Source: a virus
Virus record (IMG/VR): IMGVR_UViG_3300009034_000035
Span: 1 to 63,255 of that record
Direction: 5' to 3' (one strand)
DNA: 63,255 nt
In this document: piece by piece, positions 24,848 to 33,260 of the stretch
Layout of the letters: every line of letters begins with the position of its first letter
Numbering within the stretch: position 1 is the first letter of the stretch
Made by a program: the position numbers and the translations under genes
The notes under the pieces: generated by a model
Told to the model about the DNA's origin: nothing
What the model saw: the letters and a program-made list of their open reading frames with translations, nothing else
Database searches by the model: none

Positions 24848-25380
24848 TAGAAAACATCTCCAATTTTTAATTCATTTATATGTCTTTTAACGTAAGCTCT
24901 AGTTCTTTTATAAAGTCTGTAATATTCAATATTTTTATAGTAACATTTTCTTACATTTTTTCTATTATATTCTTTTCCTTTTTCACTTTTTAACCATTTC
25001 TTTATATATTTATAAACTTTTTCTTTATTTTTCATTCGCCACTTTTTATTACTTTCATGAGCCCTTTTTCTAAATTCTGGATCTTCTTTATATCTCTTTC
25101 TAACATATTTATTATGTTCTTTTTTAATTTGTGGATCAGAATTATAGATTTTTCTTTGCTTATTTTTATATTCTTTTTTATGTTCTGGACAAAGAAGTAA
25201 TTTAGTTTGTTTACGAAATTTATGTCCATCTTTTAAAAATCTTTTACAAACTTTACATCTTGATTGTGATATAAGAATTATACGTTTACCATCTGGAGTT
25301 AATCCATTAGCCATTCTTTGATTTGTTCTAATTTTAGAAGTATATTTAACCACTTTATTAGAGCTTTGTCTTCCCTTCAT
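24847..25380 (-). CDS. Basic zinc-finger protein related to HNH-associated proteins
   Basis: 177 residues, extremely Lys/Arg/Tyr-rich. CKVCKRF and LCPEHKKEY give a CxxC...CxxH zinc site, followed by repeated helices of the kind (K.Y.K..PE.RKR) seen ahead of phage HNH nucleases. The HNH catalytic histidines are not seen, so a nuclease call is not supported. Probably DNA or RNA binding. Confidence 0.45.
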   Translation of the reverse strand: MKGRQSSNKVVKYTSKIRTNQRMANGLTPDGKRIILISQSRCKVCKRFLKDGHKFRKQTKLLLCPEHKKEYKNKQRKIYNSDPQIKKEHNKYVRKRYKEDPEFRKRAHESNKKWRMKNKEKVYKYIKKWLKSEKGKEYNRKNVRKCYYKNIEYYRLYKRTRAYVKRHINELKIGDVF

Positions 25381-25514
25381 TATTTATTCTCCTTTAAAAA
25401 CTTAGAAAGAATATTTTGTATTAAGTCTTCTAATCTTAAACCTCTAAGAATAGCATAAGCTTTAATTTCTCTCCAAGTCTGTTCTTCTACATTAATTATT
25501 TTCTTCTTCTTCAT
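25380..25514 (-). CDS. Ribbon-helix-helix (RHH/CopG-like) regulator
   Basis: 44 residues: a basic strand KKKKIINVEEQ then two helices with TWREIKAYAILRGLRLEDLI, the RHH fold of small dimeric DNA-binding proteins. First gene of the reverse operon, with GAGGA before the ATG, and directly beside the divergent promoters at 25551-25603, the natural place for an autoregulator. Confidence 0.65.
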   Translation of the reverse strand: MKKKKIINVEEQTWREIKAYAILRGLRLEDLIQNILSKFLKENK

Positions 25515-25550
25515 TAAAAATAATCCTCAATATATTATAATAAGTTTAAC

Positions 25551-25560
25551 TTATATAAAT
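25551..25560 (-). promoter_or_regulatory. Reverse-strand TATA box of the lonB operon
   Basis: On the reverse strand it reads ATTTATATAA, about 37 bases before the RHH gene ATG. It is divergent from the forward TATA box at 25595. Confidence 0.55.
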
Positions 25561-25594
25561 GTTACTATTACACAAATTAACAAAATAAAGAAAG

Positions 25595-25603
25595 CTTTAT
25601 ATA
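25595..25603 (+). promoter_or_regulatory. TATA box of the protease-capsid operon
   Basis: CTTTATATA preceded by AGAAAG. A start near 25620 would give a leader of ~80 bases before the GTG at 25702, containing GGTGT/ACACC complementary segments. Confidence 0.55.
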
Positions 25604-25701
25604 TCTTCATAACAATTATAATTATGGGTAATACAAAGAGGGTGTATTAGCAGTTTAATTAGGAAGGCTAGTAGGAGCCAAACACCTATAAAATTTATGA
25701 A

Positions 25702-26904
25702 GTGCCTATTAGCCTTTTAAACCCTCTAGAAATGGTTAAAGATAATATGTTAGAACAAGAAGCTTGTCCTTTAGGGGACCATTCTAAATTATTTAGAGAA
25801 CCACTTGTACAAGCTCTATTAGATCATTTACCTATACCTTCTGTAAAAGCTGATATAACTATATCTATGCCTATATCTAAAAGGTTTGAAGATAAAGGTA
25901 AGTTAATTATAGCCGGATATGCTAGTGTAGAAGTTATAGATAGTCAGAATGAACTAATACCTATTCCAGTCCTTAAAGAAGCTTGGGATAATTTTAAGAA
26001 AAGTGGGTTTAGTATAGGTTCACTTATGCATACTAATATACCAGTCATTAAGGTTCTAGATAATTATACTGATAGTAAAGGTCAAGAATGGAAGAGTGGA
26101 GTAGACGATACAGGTCTATTCATAGTAGCTGAAGTGAGGGATGATATAGAGAAAGGTAAGCAGACTAGAGAATTAATAGAGAAAGATCCTCCGGCTCTTA
26201 CAGGTTTTAGTATAGGAGGAGAAGCATTAGCTAGTGAAGTAGTTTGTGAAGGTAGTTGCTATACTAGGATAGATAAGATGGAACTACATGAAATAGCTGT
26301 AGTAGATAAACCAGCTAATAAACCTTCAGTCTTTACTATAGTTAAAAGACAGAAAATTCAAGAAGGAGAAAATTCATTGAAGAAGATAAAGGAAATGACA
26401 GAGGAAGAGATTAAGGCTAAGATATTAGCATTAGAAAAAGAAGTTAGACAAATAGAAGAAAAGGTTTGGCCTACTCCTCCCGAAAGTAAATTTACTCCTA
26501 AAGAAAGAAAAGAAGTAGAAATAAAGATGAATATGATACGGACAGAAATTAAAGCTTATACAATGGCTTTAGGACAGAAGATAATACAGAAGATGAAAGG
26601 TGAGGCTATTGGTAAACCATTTGCAGGATATAAAGACTTTGAAGATTGTGTAAGACAGAATCAACAGGCAAATAACCCTGAAGCTTATTGTGCAGCTATA
26701 AGACAGCAAGTAGAAGGTAAGAAAGAAAAAAAGAAATGTCATCGTTGTCTTATATTAGTGGCTATTGATAAATTGGATAGAACTATTTCTAAATTAGATG
26801 AAAATAATAGAAAGAGGCTCTTAGGAGCTTCATTTAATAGGTTTGAAAAAGCCATTTCACAGTTACGGATATATTCCGAACAAAAAAGAATTAAGAGAGA
26901 TTAA
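25702..26904 (+). CDS. Prohead maturation protease
   Basis: 400 residues. LIIAGYASVEVIDSQNE, LMHTNIPVIKV (His), ALTGFSIGGEAL (Ser) and LHEIAVVDKPANKPSVF follow the HK97/XkdF-type prohead protease pattern. The C-terminal half carries a helical scaffold-like segment and GYKDFEDCVRQNQ...YCAAIRQ, a motif seen in phage proteases/head proteins. It cleaves scaffold and capsid subunits during head maturation. The GTG at 25702 has no obvious ribosome site; no other start is in frame after the upstream TAG. Confidence 0.75.
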   Translation: MPISLLNPLEMVKDNMLEQEACPLGDHSKLFREPLVQALLDHLPIPSVKADITISMPISKRFEDKGKLIIAGYASVEVIDSQNELIPIPVLKEAWDNFKKSGFSIGSLMHTNIPVIKVLDNYTDSKGQEWKSGVDDTGLFIVAEVRDDIEKGKQTRELIEKDPPALTGFSIGGEALASEVVCEGSCYTRIDKMELHEIAVVDKPANKPSVFTIVKRQKIQEGENSLKKIKEMTEEEIKAKILALEKEVRQIEEKVWPTPPESKFTPKERKEVEIKMNMIRTEIKAYTMALGQKIIQKMKGEAIGKPFAGYKDFEDCVRQNQQANNPEAYCAAIRQQVEGKKEKKKCHRCLILVAIDKLDRTISKLDENNRKRLLGASFNRFEKAISQLRIYSEQKRIKRD

Positions 26905-26906
26905 TA

Positions 26907-27431
26907 TTGGTAAAGAAAGAAAAAACCGAAAAGCAAGAGGAAGAAGAGAAACCTGAGGAAGAAGAAGAGAAAGTTGATCAACCTTCTAAATTTGAAATTG
27001 AATTAGCTGCAAAGATAGATAAATTAACAGATGCTGTTAATAGACTATCTAAGGCTCTGATTAAACAAGAGGAAGAGGAAGAAGAAAAGCCTAAGGAAGA
27101 AGAGAAACAAGAGGAAGAAGAAGAGGAACCAGAAGAGAAAGTTGAGAAGGGTACTACAGTAACAGTTTCAACTTCAGAAGAGAAGCAGGAAGAAGAAGAG
27201 GAAGAGAAACCTCCAGAGGAAGAAGAGAAGAGTAAAGAAGCTAAATTGCTTGAATTTATAAAAGATGCTGTTGATAAAGGAATAGAGAAGAAATTTTCTA
27301 AGCCAGCTTCAAAGAGAACTAAAGTTCCTGAGAGGCCAACAGAAGAAAAAATTGATTTAAGCATGGAAGCTCTATCTAAAATGTCATGGAAAGATACACA
27401 GATACTCTCTAAAAGATTGGGGAGTCAATAG
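26907..27431 (+). CDS. Acidic scaffold-like protein
   Basis: 174 residues from a TTG. Long glutamate runs flank a predicted coiled segment (AAKIDKLTDAVNRLSKALIKQ), with a Lys-rich C-terminus. Place between protease and capsid protein and this composition fit a scaffolding protein degraded on maturation. Confidence 0.6.
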   Translation: MVKKEKTEKQEEEEKPEEEEEKVDQPSKFEIELAAKIDKLTDAVNRLSKALIKQEEEEEEKPKEEEKQEEEEEEPEEKVEKGTTVTVSTSEEKQEEEEEEKPPEEEEKSKEAKLLEFIKDAVDKGIEKKFSKPASKRTKVPERPTEEKIDLSMEALSKMSWKDTQILSKRLGSQ

Positions 27432-27433
27432 CA

Positions 27434-28549
27434 ATGAACATTCCACAAACAATGGAAGAACTAATGGAGAAGTACTATGGTCCTTCTAAGTTAGTAAGAA
27501 AAGCAGGTGTTTACTCTCCAGGTACATATACAGCTGGTACTTTCTGGGAACCTTTGTGGGGAAAGAAGGTATGGTCATGGCTGAATATGGAAGTAAACAT
27601 ATTTGCTATCCTTCCTAAAGAACCTTGGATAAAGTCAGGTTGGAGAGTATTGACTACAGCAGCTCATACTACTGGTGGAGGAATTAATACAGATGATACT
27701 AATGGTGGAGCAGTTCCTGCAGCACAATCTTTAACTTTTGTTGAATGCTTTACTGAGCCTAAGACTGTGGCTCATACATTTGACATTGGTGAAGATGTAG
27801 CCTTTTTGAGTGGAGTAGATGATGCAGTTGACTTACTACCCTATTACCGTGAGGAAATAGGTAAAGAGCATGCCTTCTGTATAAACTACCAATTAGGCCT
27901 AGATGCTGATACTGCTGCTGGAGACAACATAGAATCTATAGACAGGGTTGTAGCCTCAGCTAGTGAGAATGACGGTAGTGGCTATGCTGCTACTGACCAT
28001 GACCTCTATTATACTAGAGGAAAAGAACTAGATAGAGATTCAACTACAACTTATGATGCTATTGTAAGTCACAACAGCACAAGTGACAGAGACTTGACAC
28101 TTCTCTTGATAGACACACTTTTGAAAGACATTTGGGACAAAGATGGAAAGCCAAAGGTTATTTTGACAAAAAATGACACTTTGATGAGGTGGCAACAGCT
28201 ATTAGAAGCTGAACGTAGGTTTGTAGATACAGCAAGGATAGTTCCTACATTTGGTGGGGTCAGAGGACCAGCACCAGGAGTAGAAGCAGGCTTTATGGTC
28301 TCTACATACTTTGGTATACCTATAATTCCAAGTCAACATTGTCCAGCTGATACTATAGGAAGAATATTCATGTTGGATACAGACTTCCTAAAGTTTGCAG
28401 TTGCTAAACCAACTGTCTATTCAGAAACAGGTGCAGGCAAAGACTTTCTCCATAGAGGATACTTAACCTTTAAGGGAATGTATGAGACTATGGGTGAAGT
28501 AAAAGCTTATCGGTTTAACTGTCACGGTAAACTTAGAGAACTACAATAG
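27434..28549 (+). CDS. Major capsid protein, HK97-fold candidate
   Basis: 371 residues, directly after protease and scaffold. It has an N-terminal helical arm, mixed beta/alpha composition, and a late VILTKNDTLMRWQQLLEAERRF and FGIPIIPSQHCPA region typical of the A-domain in HK97-fold proteins. Its codons include more C and G than most genes here, as expected for a highly expressed gene. It forms the capsid shell. Confidence 0.75.
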   Translation: MNIPQTMEELMEKYYGPSKLVRKAGVYSPGTYTAGTFWEPLWGKKVWSWLNMEVNIFAILPKEPWIKSGWRVLTTAAHTTGGGINTDDTNGGAVPAAQSLTFVECFTEPKTVAHTFDIGEDVAFLSGVDDAVDLLPYYREEIGKEHAFCINYQLGLDADTAAGDNIESIDRVVASASENDGSGYAATDHDLYYTRGKELDRDSTTTYDAIVSHNSTSDRDLTLLLIDTLLKDIWDKDGKPKVILTKNDTLMRWQQLLEAERRFVDTARIVPTFGGVRGPAPGVEAGFMVSTYFGIPIIPSQHCPADTIGRIFMLDTDFLKFAVAKPTVYSETGAGKDFLHRGYLTFKGMYETMGEVKAYRFNCHGKLRELQ

Positions 28550-28586
28550 TCTAACCTGACTATAAGTAAAATATTAATCCTATCCC

Positions 28587-28602
28587 AACCATCGGGTTTT
28601 TT
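28587..28602 (+). terminator. Weak hairpin plus T-run after the capsid gene
   Basis: AACC-ATCG-GGTT followed by TTTTTT. A short stem, but the T6 run alone can terminate archaeal transcription. Confidence 0.4.
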
Positions 28603-28676
28603 AAGGTGGTAAATCATAGTCCATAAATAATATGGCAAAAGGGTAATATAATTTAAAAGAGGTGTATATATAAAAA

Positions 28677-30080
28677 ATGGCAATCGTAAGTGCAGCAGCC
28701 GAAGCACCTTGTCCAATATTCGCTGGTAGAGGAGTAGACAAAAGAGGGTTTACTATAGCAATGCCCTTTAAGTCTTATCTTTCTTGTGAACTAGCTAATA
28801 TAGAAGGTGCAAGTGGCAATAATGCTCAAGATCTAATCTTGGGAGTTTATAATTATGACTTAGCTGAAAGAGTAAAGGATGAAGGAGCAGACACTATAGG
28901 CTTTGGTGTATTCTGTGAGACTGGTGGAGAAACAGATGCAGTTACTACACATAAGCACATGCACTGTGTAGACTTTCACATGATAGTCTCTGAAGATTAT
29001 GTAGGAGACGCTGGTAGTGAAAGAAACTGTGACGTTAGATGTGCTAGGGTTAGAATACAAACAGAAGGTAACGTTGACGGTGTAATTCATGGTATGTATC
29101 TTTGTACTATCTTTAGGGCAGGAAAAACTTATAAAGGAAGATACTTAGAGTATACTTCTTCTTATGGTGGAATAGGTCTAGAGATTAGAACTGAAACTAT
29201 GGGTTCAGGAGCAGTTGTAGGGGGCGATGGAACTAACTATGGTTTCTGTGGTTTACTTGTTACTTGTAAAGGTAATAATTCAATAACAGGAAGCTACCAT
29301 GGTATAGCATTGCATTGTCCTTATGAAGGTGTAGCTTTTACTGTTGGAACAACAGTAGGAATACAATTCATAAATACTGTAATATTAGCTGGCACACAGT
29401 TTGATGAAGGTATAAACTTTGGTAATGACTTAGTTGTAACAGCACTAAGAGTACCAAGTGGAGCAACCTTAGATAAATTCATTAAGTGTGGTGCTTATAC
29501 TTCAAGTGATGCTACTACTAATTCAATAGTATGGGATGCTAGTGCAGATAACTTTGTATCATATTGGTTAACATGTGCAGAAGTTGATCCAGCATATCCA
29601 GCATTTAATATAAGATATATTGGTACTGGAATAACAACTTCAGATCAAATATTAGCTATGGAAATACAATCTAGAACTAATGCTACAGCAATTTGTAGGG
29701 GTATTGAAACTCATGCAATTTTCTTAACTGGTTCTACTGTTAGAGCAGGAGCAAGTTGTGCTCTATATGCTAGATCAGAAATTGCAGCTACTGTAACTAC
29801 TACAGGAGATGTATATGGTGCATATATTTATGTTAGAAGTCAATCAGCAACGACTGGTTCACTATATGTTCTAAGGTTAGAATGTAATAGTTCAACAGTA
29901 ACTTGGGATGATTCATGGATAGAGTTTATTGGAAATCCAAACTTTGCTTTAACTCTTCCAGGAAATAAAACTGCTGTTGATGAAAGTGGGGATAAAACAA
30001 GTGGTCATACAACAGAAAGTGGATGGATCATGGTCAGCATTGGTGGAGCTACTAGATACATACAATTGTACACTGGTTAA
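28677..30080 (+). CDS. Capsid-adjacent structural protein
   Basis: 467 residues, rich in Gly, Thr, Ala and Cys (about 17 Cys), strongly beta in pattern with many short repeats of V/I-alternating strands and no catalytic motif. It sits between the capsid gene and the connectors, with its own upstream TATA-like CCATAAATA (28621-28629), GAGGTG ribosome site and a strong terminator behind, so it is probably made in quantity. Likely a decoration, spike or head-fibre protein; the strand pattern with regular turns would suit a beta-helix. Confidence 0.5.
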   Translation: MAIVSAAAEAPCPIFAGRGVDKRGFTIAMPFKSYLSCELANIEGASGNNAQDLILGVYNYDLAERVKDEGADTIGFGVFCETGGETDAVTTHKHMHCVDFHMIVSEDYVGDAGSERNCDVRCARVRIQTEGNVDGVIHGMYLCTIFRAGKTYKGRYLEYTSSYGGIGLEIRTETMGSGAVVGGDGTNYGFCGLLVTCKGNNSITGSYHGIALHCPYEGVAFTVGTTVGIQFINTVILAGTQFDEGINFGNDLVVTALRVPSGATLDKFIKCGAYTSSDATTNSIVWDASADNFVSYWLTCAEVDPAYPAFNIRYIGTGITTSDQILAMEIQSRTNATAICRGIETHAIFLTGSTVRAGASCALYARSEIAATVTTTGDVYGAYIYVRSQSATTGSLYVLRLECNSSTVTWDDSWIEFIGNPNFALTLPGNKTAVDESGDKTSGHTTESGWIMVSIGGATRYIQLYTG

Positions 30081-30091
30081 TCTTAATATAT

Positions 30092-30111
30092 AGGTTGGCA
30101 AACCTTTTTTT
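30092..30111 (+). terminator. Hairpin-T7 terminator
   Basis: AGGTT-GGCA-AACCT followed by seven T, right after the stop at 30080. A second hairpin CCCTTT...AAAGGG follows at 30123-30142. Confidence 0.65.
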
Positions 30112-30158
30112 AAGCTTCCTTACCCTTTTGTAAAAGAAAGGGATAGATATATTAAGCA

Positions 30159-30167
30159 GTTTATACT
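30159..30167 (+). promoter_or_regulatory. TATA box of the connector-tail operon
   Basis: GTTTATACT, 42 bases before the ATG at 30209; GGAGG at 30195-30199 sets that ATG as start. Confidence 0.5.
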
Positions 30168-30208
30168 TAGAATAGTATAGAAGGTTTAATTACAGGAGGA
30201 TGATGTTG

Positions 30209-30562
30209 ATGAAAGCAGTAAAGATAAATATTAAGCCTTACATGGTTACTTTACAATCAGGAGTAAAGCCTATTCCTTATGACATAGTGACATCTATTGA
30301 GAATATTGTTTGTGCTTCTGGGCAGCAAACTAAAGCACAATTAGGTATGGCTGATCTTTTAAGACTTGATAAAATCTTAAATAAATTTAGAATAGCAAGG
30401 GAAGAAAAAAGAAATGAAGTTCTTTTAACAGAAGAAGAATATGGTACTATTAAAGATAGATTTGAGGCATTTACTGGAGTAGGTAAGTTTGAAATTGAAC
30501 TATGTAAGAGGATAGATCAACCAGAAATAGTAGAGGTTAAAGAAGTTAAGAAAGATAAGTAA
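30209..30562 (+). CDS. Hypothetical structural-module protein, 117 aa
   Basis: Start chosen for its 9-base spacing from GGAGG; two upstream ATGs overlap that site. Helical, with LTEEEYGTIKDRFEAF resembling gene products that sit beside capsid genes. Not recognised. Confidence 0.5.
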   Translation: MKAVKINIKPYMVTLQSGVKPIPYDIVTSIENIVCASGQQTKAQLGMADLLRLDKILNKFRIAREEKRNEVLLTEEEYGTIKDRFEAFTGVGKFEIELCKRIDQPEIVEVKEVKKDK

Positions 30563-30577
30563 GGAGGTTATATATAG

Positions 30578-30838
30578 ATGACTTTGACAATCACTTTAGA
30601 AAGAAAAGAGAAATGGGGAGCATTAAAGGTATTCATATTTAAGATACAGGATACTGTTAAGCAGACTATAGAATTAGAAATGAGTCCTTACTTAAGTCAT
30701 ATATTCTGGGCTGGAGTACAAGACATTACTACATCTGTTTTTGTAGGTGCAATATGGACAGATGATGACGAGACTATAACTATAGGTAATGAATTTACAG
30801 CTAGTGACTATCTTAAAGTAATAGTAGTAGGAAGTTAG
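30578..30838 (+). CDS. Small beta protein, 86 aa (paired with next gene)
   Basis: Beta-rich, with WGALKVFIFKI, a central helix and ITIGNEFTASDYLKVIVVG. The next gene has the same order of features, suggesting tandem duplication. Possibly a head decoration protein. Confidence 0.5.
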   Translation: MTLTITLERKEKWGALKVFIFKIQDTVKQTIELEMSPYLSHIFWAGVQDITTSVFVGAIWTDDDETITIGNEFTASDYLKVIVVGS

Positions 30839-30842
30839 TTAA

Positions 30843-31100
30843 TTGCTTAAAATACAAACAGAATGGAGAGGAGCAATAGCACCTCATCTTAAGTTAGCAA
30901 TATTCCATATAGTATATGAAGGACCAGAAGAAGGAAGAATAGATACACAGTTTAGTAATATTCTCTTTGCTATGGGCTATAATATGGTTACAGGTAAACC
31001 AGTCAAGTTAAGATGGGAGAAAGGAGGATCATGTATATTAATTGGTCCTATTAAGGAAGGAAGAAAAGGAAAGATTAAAGTTCGTGTTGAGGGTTGGTGA
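30843..31100 (+). CDS. Small beta protein, 85 aa (paired with previous gene)
   Basis: TTG start. LKLAIFHI, a central IDTQFSNILFAMGYN helix and ILIGPIKEGRKGKIKVRVEGW mirror the preceding protein. Not assigned. Confidence 0.5.
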   Translation: MLKIQTEWRGAIAPHLKLAIFHIVYEGPEEGRIDTQFSNILFAMGYNMVTGKPVKLRWEKGGSCILIGPIKEGRKGKIKVRVEGW

Positions 31101-31101
31101 T

Positions 31102-31461
31102 ATGGCAACAGCTGAATATATGAGAAAATATAGAGAAGATCCTATAAAGATGGAAAAACATAGAAAAGAAGTTAGAGAAAGACGTAGAATGTTAAGAGAA
31201 AATTATAGAAAAGAAGCTATAAAGCTTTTAGGTAATAAATGTATTAAATGTGGCTTTTTTGATATTAGAGCTTTACAGATAGATCATGTTAATAGTGATG
31301 CTTTTAAAGATAGAAAGTTAAAACATAAAGGTTCTTATCTTTATTATAAATATGTAATAAAAGAAATTAAGAAAGGATCTAAAAGGTATCAATGTTTATG
31401 TGCAAATTGTAATTGGATTAAGAGAAAAGAAAATAAAGAATATGTGAAGAGAAAGGATTAA
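31102..31461 (+). CDS. HNH endonuclease
   Basis: 119 residues: basic N-terminal helix, CIKCGF, LQIDHVN and CLCANCNW, i.e. the zinc-knuckle HNH nuclease with His in IDH as catalytic residue. Probably a free-standing homing-type endonuclease inserted in the structural operon. The start at 31102 has GGTGA-type site; an upstream in-frame ATG overlaps the previous gene. Confidence 0.8.
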   Translation: MATAEYMRKYREDPIKMEKHRKEVRERRRMLRENYRKEAIKLLGNKCIKCGFFDIRALQIDHVNSDAFKDRKLKHKGSYLYYKYVIKEIKKGSKRYQCLCANCNWIKRKENKEYVKRKD

Positions 31462-31463
31462 GG

Positions 31464-31661
31464 ATGGTAAAGAAGAAAGATTGTGCTTATGAGCTTATAG
31501 GTTTAGAGAGTAAACCTAAACAATGGAGGAAAGTAGCTACTAAAGAAATGATTAAGCAAGGTAATGATATATCTATGCTTAAGAAAGAAATGGCAGCTGT
31601 GATAGGTCTTTTAGTAACTATATTAAGTGTAATAATTGGCGCACTTAAAGGATTAATATAG
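31464..31661 (+). CDS. Small coiled, membrane-anchored protein
   Basis: 65 residues: charged helix followed by a C-terminal hydrophobic span (MAAVIGLLVTILSVIIGALKGLI). This resembles XhlA-type phage membrane proteins. May aid lysis or anchor virion assembly. Confidence 0.5.
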   Translation: MVKKKDCAYELIGLESKPKQWRKVATKEMIKQGNDISMLKKEMAAVIGLLVTILSVIIGALKGLI

Positions 31662-31670
31662 GAGATTAAT

Positions 31671-31886
31671 ATGACTAATAAAACTAAATTGACAGTTACT
31701 TATGATGATGATAGTGAAGAGGAATTAGAGATTAGTTCAGCCCAAGTACTTACTGAAAGTTTAACTACTTTAAAAGCAGTTGGAATAAGTGGTTATCTTA
31801 ACCTACTTCAATTGTCTAAAGCTATGGATAGTTTCTTAAGGGCTAATGATATTAAGAAATTAGAATTTGAGGAAGAGGAAGAATAA
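31671..31886 (+). CDS. Hypothetical acidic protein, 71 aa
   Basis: Beta start (KLTVTYDDDSEEELEI) then helices and an acidic tail. GGAG before the ATG. Resembles 2526-2738 in its C-terminal helix-plus-acidic tail. Not recognised. Confidence 0.5.
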   Translation: MTNKTKLTVTYDDDSEEELEISSAQVLTESLTTLKAVGISGYLNLLQLSKAMDSFLRANDIKKLEFEEEEE

Positions 31887-31898
31887 GGAGGTTAATAA

Positions 31899-32081
31899 AT
31901 GGCAAGAAACTTTGAGGTAAGTAAAACTCAAGTAGCAGATAATTTAACAGATGCAAATGTAGCAGCAGCTATTGAAACATGGTTAGATGGTCTAAGCATA
32001 GGATCTAGCCATACAGTTTATGAAATTACTGTAGAACATTATGCTGGTTTTTGGCATTGTATCTGTATATATGAACCTTAG
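31899..32081 (+). CDS. Hypothetical protein, 60 aa
   Basis: AAGGAGG before ATG. Helix (DANVAAAIETWLDGL) and two beta strands, C-terminal ICIYEP. Not recognised. Confidence 0.5.
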   Translation: MARNFEVSKTQVADNLTDANVAAAIETWLDGLSIGSSHTVYEITVEHYAGFWHCICIYEP

Positions 32082-32097
32082 TAGGTAATAAAAGAAA

Positions 32098-32823
32098 ATG
32101 GGTACTTATACAGATGAAACTAAGATAGAAGGAATTACTCAATTTACTATTACTGATAGTACTGAACCTACTACTACTCAAGTAGCTACATGGATAACAG
32201 AAGTAGAAGCAGATGTAGATGCTAGAGCATTAGGTAGTTATACACTAACAGATCAATATATAGATATACCTGCTAAAATAGCCTATCCAGAACAAGGTAC
32301 TATAGCCTGGTTAGAAATGATAGCAGGTAAAAGCTATGTAGAAATAGCTAGTAGATTATTCTTTCCTCCATTTCTTCCTATAGTAAGTGTAGCTAGTCTA
32401 TCTAAAAGGACTAGTGCATTAACAGCAACTGAAGCATGGTCAGCATTAACAGAAGGACCAGGAGCAGATAGTAGCTTCTTAATAATGAAGAAAAGAACTA
32501 AGACTAATCAATATTTAGGCTTTGCTATATACTTCCATAATAATACTCCATCAGCAGGTTATCAGAGGATAAAGATGACTTATAATTATGGCTGGAACTT
32601 AAGTACAGACATTATAGGAGAATGGTGTAGTTTAAAAGTAGCTCTTAAGGTATTGGGTGCATTAGTAAGAGCTAATACACCCTTTGGAGCAGCAGACTAT
32701 GGTATAGCTGATGTAAGAGTAGGAATAGATATAGAGAGAAGAATGGTAAATATTAAAGAGAGAATATTAGAGATAGAGGAGCAATATTTTCCAGAGAAGA
32801 AATTAGGTATAGCTTTAATATGA
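32098..32823 (+). CDS. Head-tail connector (adaptor)-like protein
   Basis: 241 residues in the position of the adaptor between capsid and tail genes. Helices around TQVATWITEVEADVDARAL and SLKVALKVLGALVRANTPFG are typical of the gp6/gp15-type four-helix adaptor, with an inserted beta domain. Assignment is by position and helix pattern. Confidence 0.5.
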   Translation: MGTYTDETKIEGITQFTITDSTEPTTTQVATWITEVEADVDARALGSYTLTDQYIDIPAKIAYPEQGTIAWLEMIAGKSYVEIASRLFFPPFLPIVSVASLSKRTSALTATEAWSALTEGPGADSSFLIMKKRTKTNQYLGFAIYFHNNTPSAGYQRIKMTYNYGWNLSTDIIGEWCSLKVALKVLGALVRANTPFGAADYGIADVRVGIDIERRMVNIKERILEIEEQYFPEKKLGIALI

Positions 32824-32899
32824 TAATAGTTAAATAAATTAATAGTTAATATAATTAACAGGTTAACCATAAAAAGATGTTGATGATGGTGAATAAATA

Positions 32900-33256
32900 A
32901 TGGGTTATTTTGATGACCTAATTTCCAAGGAAGGAGAAACAGTCTCTCATTATGTACATAGTTGGGAGACAAGTAGAGATTCTACAACTAATTTAAAAGA
33001 GAGTAAATGGGCTACAGCTGTAGATGTAACAGTAGTAGTTAGAAGTCAACCATCTTTTATAGAAGAAAGAGAATTAGGTTTACATAAATTAGATACTATT
33101 TTAATTTTAACTAAGACGGCAGTAGTCAATTTAGATGTTATTAAGTGGAATAATAAATATTATAGTGTAACAATGGTTGAAGGTATTTATTGGAAGTCAA
33201 CTTTACAATATTATAGATGTACATGTCAGGAGAGAATTGAATTTTTAGGAGCATAA
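32900..33256 (+). CDS. Head closure (stopper)-like protein
   Basis: 118 residues, beta-rich, with VVVRSQPSFIEERELGLHKLDTILI and a final short helix-free end. This order, adaptor then small beta protein then tail completion, is that of siphovirus neck genes. GGTGA precedes the ATG. Confidence 0.45.
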   Translation: MGYFDDLISKEGETVSHYVHSWETSRDSTTNLKESKWATAVDVTVVVRSQPSFIEERELGLHKLDTILILTKTAVVNLDVIKWNNKYYSVTMVEGIYWKSTLQYYRCTCQERIEFLGA

Positions 33257-33260
33257 TAAT

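Noticed and set aside
24847-25380. HNH nuclease call for the basic zinc protein
   Set aside because: Zinc-knuckle and helical repeats resemble HNH-associated proteins, but the catalytic His-Asn-His core is not visible.
26978-27364. Reverse ORF rich in Ser runs opposite the scaffold gene
   Set aside because: Shadow of the GAA/GAG-rich acidic scaffold-like gene; low-complexity serine is the complement of glutamate codons, and there is no promoter or ribosome site.
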